From NCBI GenBank assembly GCA_027022065.1, contig JALVZS010000170.1:1-7235 (forward strand): 7,235 nucleotides of DNA, given 5' to 3'. Source of the DNA: a bacterium. GTDB lineage: Bacteria > Thermosulfidibacterota > Thermosulfidibacteria > Thermosulfidibacterales > Thermosulfidibacteraceae. The position numbers and the translations under genes are program-made. This document shows positions 5,665 through 7,235 of this stretch, piece after piece. Positions within the stretch are counted from its first letter, which is position 1. The number at the start of each line of letters is the position of its first letter. The notes under the pieces were generated by a model. The model did no database searches. It was given only the letters and a program-made list of their open reading frames with translations, and was not told the origin of the DNA.

Positions 5665-6843
5665 ATGAAGCTAACGGTAAAGGGGAAGTTTGCCGATAGA
5701 ATAAGAGAAGGTTATCCCTGGATATTCAGAGATTGGGTTAAGTCTCTGGATGCTGTTGGGCCTGGAGAGGTAGTTTCTGTTCACTCTCCAACCGGGAAGT
5801 TTCTGGGTATGGCCTATGTGAATCCAGACTCTTACATAGTTGGAAGGGTGTATTCTAAGTCTGAGGAGCCTCTTAACAGGGAGCTTGTATTCAAAAGACT
5901 TGAAGCTGCCATTTCTCTTAGGGACTCCCTTGATATTGACTCTTCTGCTTTCAGGGTGCTCTTCAGCGAGGCGGATGGTCTTCCCGGTCTTATTGTGGAT
6001 TGGTACTCTGGAGTTGTGGTTTTTCAGATCCTTACCTTGGGTATAGAGAAGATCAGGGAAGAGGTGATTGAGGCTATAAAGGAGGTTCTGAATCCGAGGG
6101 CTCTTGTGGAAAGAAGGGATGCCCCTGGAAGACACATGGAAGGACTTTCCGTGGAAAAAGCCGTGGTTCATTACGGTTCTAAATGGCTGGAGCATGGAAG
6201 GGTGAGAATAGAGGAAAACGGCCTTAAGTTTTGGGTGGATCTCTTTCACGGTCACAAAACGGGACACTATCTGGATCAAAGGGAGAACAGGCTGGAGGTG
6301 GCGAAGCTTGCAAAAGGTAAAAAGGTGCTTGACTGTTTTTGTAATACAGGTGGTTTTGGTATTACTTGTGCAGCAATGGGGGCTGAGGAGGTCACATGCA
6401 TAGATCTTTCTGAAAAGATGCTTGAGCTCGGGGTGGAGAACGCAAAATTGAACGGGGTTGAGAATAAGGTATTTTTTGTGAAAGGGGATGTTTTTGATGA
6501 ACTAAGGACGCTTGTTAGAAGGGGAATGGAGTTTGATATAGTAATTTTGGATCCTCCATCTTTTACAAAATCCAAAAAGACCCTTCAGAATGCCCTCAGG
6601 GGCTACAAGGATATAAATGTGCATGCCCTTAGACTAATTAAACCTGGCGGCTTTTTGGTAACTGCCAGTTGTTCCCATCACGTAACGCTGGATCTCTTTA
6701 TGGATGTGGTAAATAGTGCTTTAAAGGATGCTGGAAGAAGTGCAAGGCTCGTTGCCATACGGTTTCAGGCAAAGGATCATCCTATGCTCTTTAGCATGCC
6801 TGAGACGTTGTATTTAAAGCTTCTCATACTGGAGGTTCATTAG
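5665..6843 (+). CDS. rlmI: 23S rRNA (cytosine-C5) methyltransferase, RlmI family
   Basis: A 392-residue SAM-dependent enzyme of the RlmI/YccW group (COG1092), which in E. coli makes m5C1962 in 23S rRNA. The N-terminal part is a PUA domain (about 1-75; REGYPWIFRDWV is typical). A linker domain with GLPGLIVDWY (105-114) follows, then the Rossmann methyltransferase. Visible motifs are HKTGHYLDQRENR (197-209, motif X), VLDCFCNTGGF (221-231, SAM-binding motif I), acidic Asp247 in CIDLS, LDPPSFTKSK (295-304, motif IV) and TASCSHHV (333-340, motif VI with the conserved Cys336). Length is normal for the family (about 390-400). An in-frame TAA at 5644 limits the start, and the ATG at 5665 fits the family, though its SD is poor: GGAGGG lies about 22 bases upstream. 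Exact target base inferred from family. Co-directional with ribE. Confidence 0.93.
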   Translation: MKLTVKGKFADRIREGYPWIFRDWVKSLDAVGPGEVVSVHSPTGKFLGMAYVNPDSYIVGRVYSKSEEPLNRELVFKRLEAAISLRDSLDIDSSAFRVLFSEADGLPGLIVDWYSGVVVFQILTLGIEKIREEVIEAIKEVLNPRALVERRDAPGRHMEGLSVEKAVVHYGSKWLEHGRVRIEENGLKFWVDLFHGHKTGHYLDQRENRLEVAKLAKGKKVLDCFCNTGGFGITCAAMGAEEVTCIDLSEKMLELGVENAKLNGVENKVFFVKGDVFDELRTLVRRGMEFDIVILDPPSFTKSKKTLQNALRGYKDINVHALRLIKPGGFLVTASCSHHVTLDLFMDVVNSALKDAGRSARLVAIRFQAKDHPMLFSMPETLYLKLLILEVH

Positions 6844-6846
6844 TTG
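6831..6846 (+). promoter_or_regulatory. Ribosome-binding site that fixes the TTG start of ribE
   Basis: GGAGG (6831-6835) lies inside the last codons of rlmI, eight bases before TTG at 6844-6846. The TTG directly abuts the rlmI stop (TAGTTG). No ATG or GTG gives the conserved N-terminus, so this site decides the start and implies coupled translation. Confidence 0.8.
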
Positions 6847-7235
6847 TTTACTGGAATTGTTCAGAAGTTAGGTATATTCAAAAGACTCTATTCTTTTCAG
6901 GGTGGATTTAGGCTTGAGGTGGAAGTGAGGAATAACTGGGACGATTTGCAGGTGGGGGAAAGTATAGCGGTTAATGGGGCTTGTCTTACCCTCGTGGGAT
7001 TTGATGAAAAGAGTCTGATTTTTGATGTTTCCAGAGAAACCATTGCCAAAACTGCGCTTTCTCATCTTGTTTCAGGAAGTCTATTGAATCTTGAAAGGGC
7101 TTTAAGGCTTTCGGATAGGTTAGGTGGTCATTTGGTGTTGGGTCATGTGGATGGAGTGGGGGAGGTAGCCTTTGTTCGGCCTGAAGGGGAGTTCTTCAGA
7201 ATGGGGGTAAGGGTGCCATCGGATCTTATTAGGTA
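6844..7235 (+). CDS. ribE: Riboflavin synthase, alpha chain (partial, 3' end beyond window)
   Basis: The enzyme dismutates two 6,7-dimethyl-8-ribityllumazine molecules to riboflavin plus a pyrimidinedione, the last step of vitamin B2 synthesis. 130 codons are present of the usual 195-215. From the TTG start (read as Met) the family N-terminus FTGIVQKLG appears, followed by VGESIAVNGACLTLV (37-51), SRET (63-66) and NLERALRLSDRLGGH (82-96), then LGHVDGVGEV, which opens the second of the two tandem barrel repeats. Matching E. coli RibE, Phe2, Ser40, Cys47 and His101 are the active-site residues and all are present. The trimerisation helix and most of the second barrel are outside the window. The start abuts the rlmI stop. 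No FMN riboswitch precedes it. Confidence 0.95.
   Translation, partial: MFTGIVQKLGIFKRLYSFQGGFRLEVEVRNNWDDLQVGESIAVNGACLTLVGFDEKSLIFDVSRETIAKTALSHLVSGSLLNLERALRLSDRLGGHLVLGHVDGVGEVAFVRPEGEFFRMGVRVPSDLIR

Noticed and set aside
5671-6279. Minus-strand open frame of 202 codons opposite rlmI
   Set aside because: It is antisense to a strongly conserved methyltransferase, and its translation shows no recognisable motif. The length comes from the codon bias of rlmI.
1-7235. Mobile elements, CRISPR arrays, toxin-antitoxin pairs or phage genes
   Set aside because: I saw no regularly spaced repeats, transposase-like frames, terminal inverted repeats or target duplications. Although a tRNA gene is present, no duplicated attachment site or integrase accompanies it.

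Overview
The window (about 45% G+C by eye) looks like chromosomal DNA of a thermophilic, chemolithotroph-like bacterium. The Lys/Glu/Ile/Val-rich proteins, heavy use of AGG/AGA arginine codons, several TTG starts, tight gene spacing, a tRNA gene without encoded CCA and an unusual two-gene cytochrome bd-like oxidase all fit Aquificota (Hydrogenobacter/Thermocrinis-like). That placement is an inference from style and gene content, not a database result.

Layout. (1) Bases 1-129 are probably the 3' end of an unidentified gene. (2) Bases 126-2735, plus strand: a promoter followed by two adjacent genes, both distant homologues of cytochrome bd subunit I (CydA). The first carries a fused C-terminal c-type heme domain (CAGCH motif and a distal Met in YMPPF). 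The second is a CydA-like partner in place of CydB. A G/C hairpin closes the unit at the convergent junction. (3) Bases 2736-5156, minus strand: tRNA-Arg(CCG)-mreB-mreC-mreD, the rod-shape operon, with mreB/mreC and mreC/mreD overlapping, all read from one good promoter upstream of the tRNA. (4) Bases 5174-5622: a divergent promoter region, then a plus-strand gene for a 104-residue Gly/Trp/His-rich protein with a Cys-X-Cys/His middle and a coiled-coil tail. It has its own promoter, an internal palindrome and a textbook terminator. (5) Bases 5665-7235, plus strand: an RlmI-type 23S rRNA m5C methyltransferase followed directly by riboflavin synthase (ribE), which runs off the window.

How the genes work together. 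The two Cyd-like subunits probably form one membrane complex. Comparison with E. coli CydA, recalled and aligned by eye, shows that subunit 1 keeps the oxygen-site residues (His23, Glu104, Glu111, Glu304, Arg307) but has lost the low-spin heme b558 ligands and the Q-loop. Subunit 2 keeps the His for a low-spin heme but lacks the proton-channel glutamates. With the fused cytochrome c, this suggests an oxidase fed through a c-type heme rather than directly by quinol. The Mre proteins form the cell-elongation scaffold. RlmI and RibE share a transcript but no obvious pathway.

No stretch longer than 300 bases lacks a gene. The only non-coding stretches are short: 130-188, 2709-2735, 5055-5082, 5157-5274 and 5590-5664.
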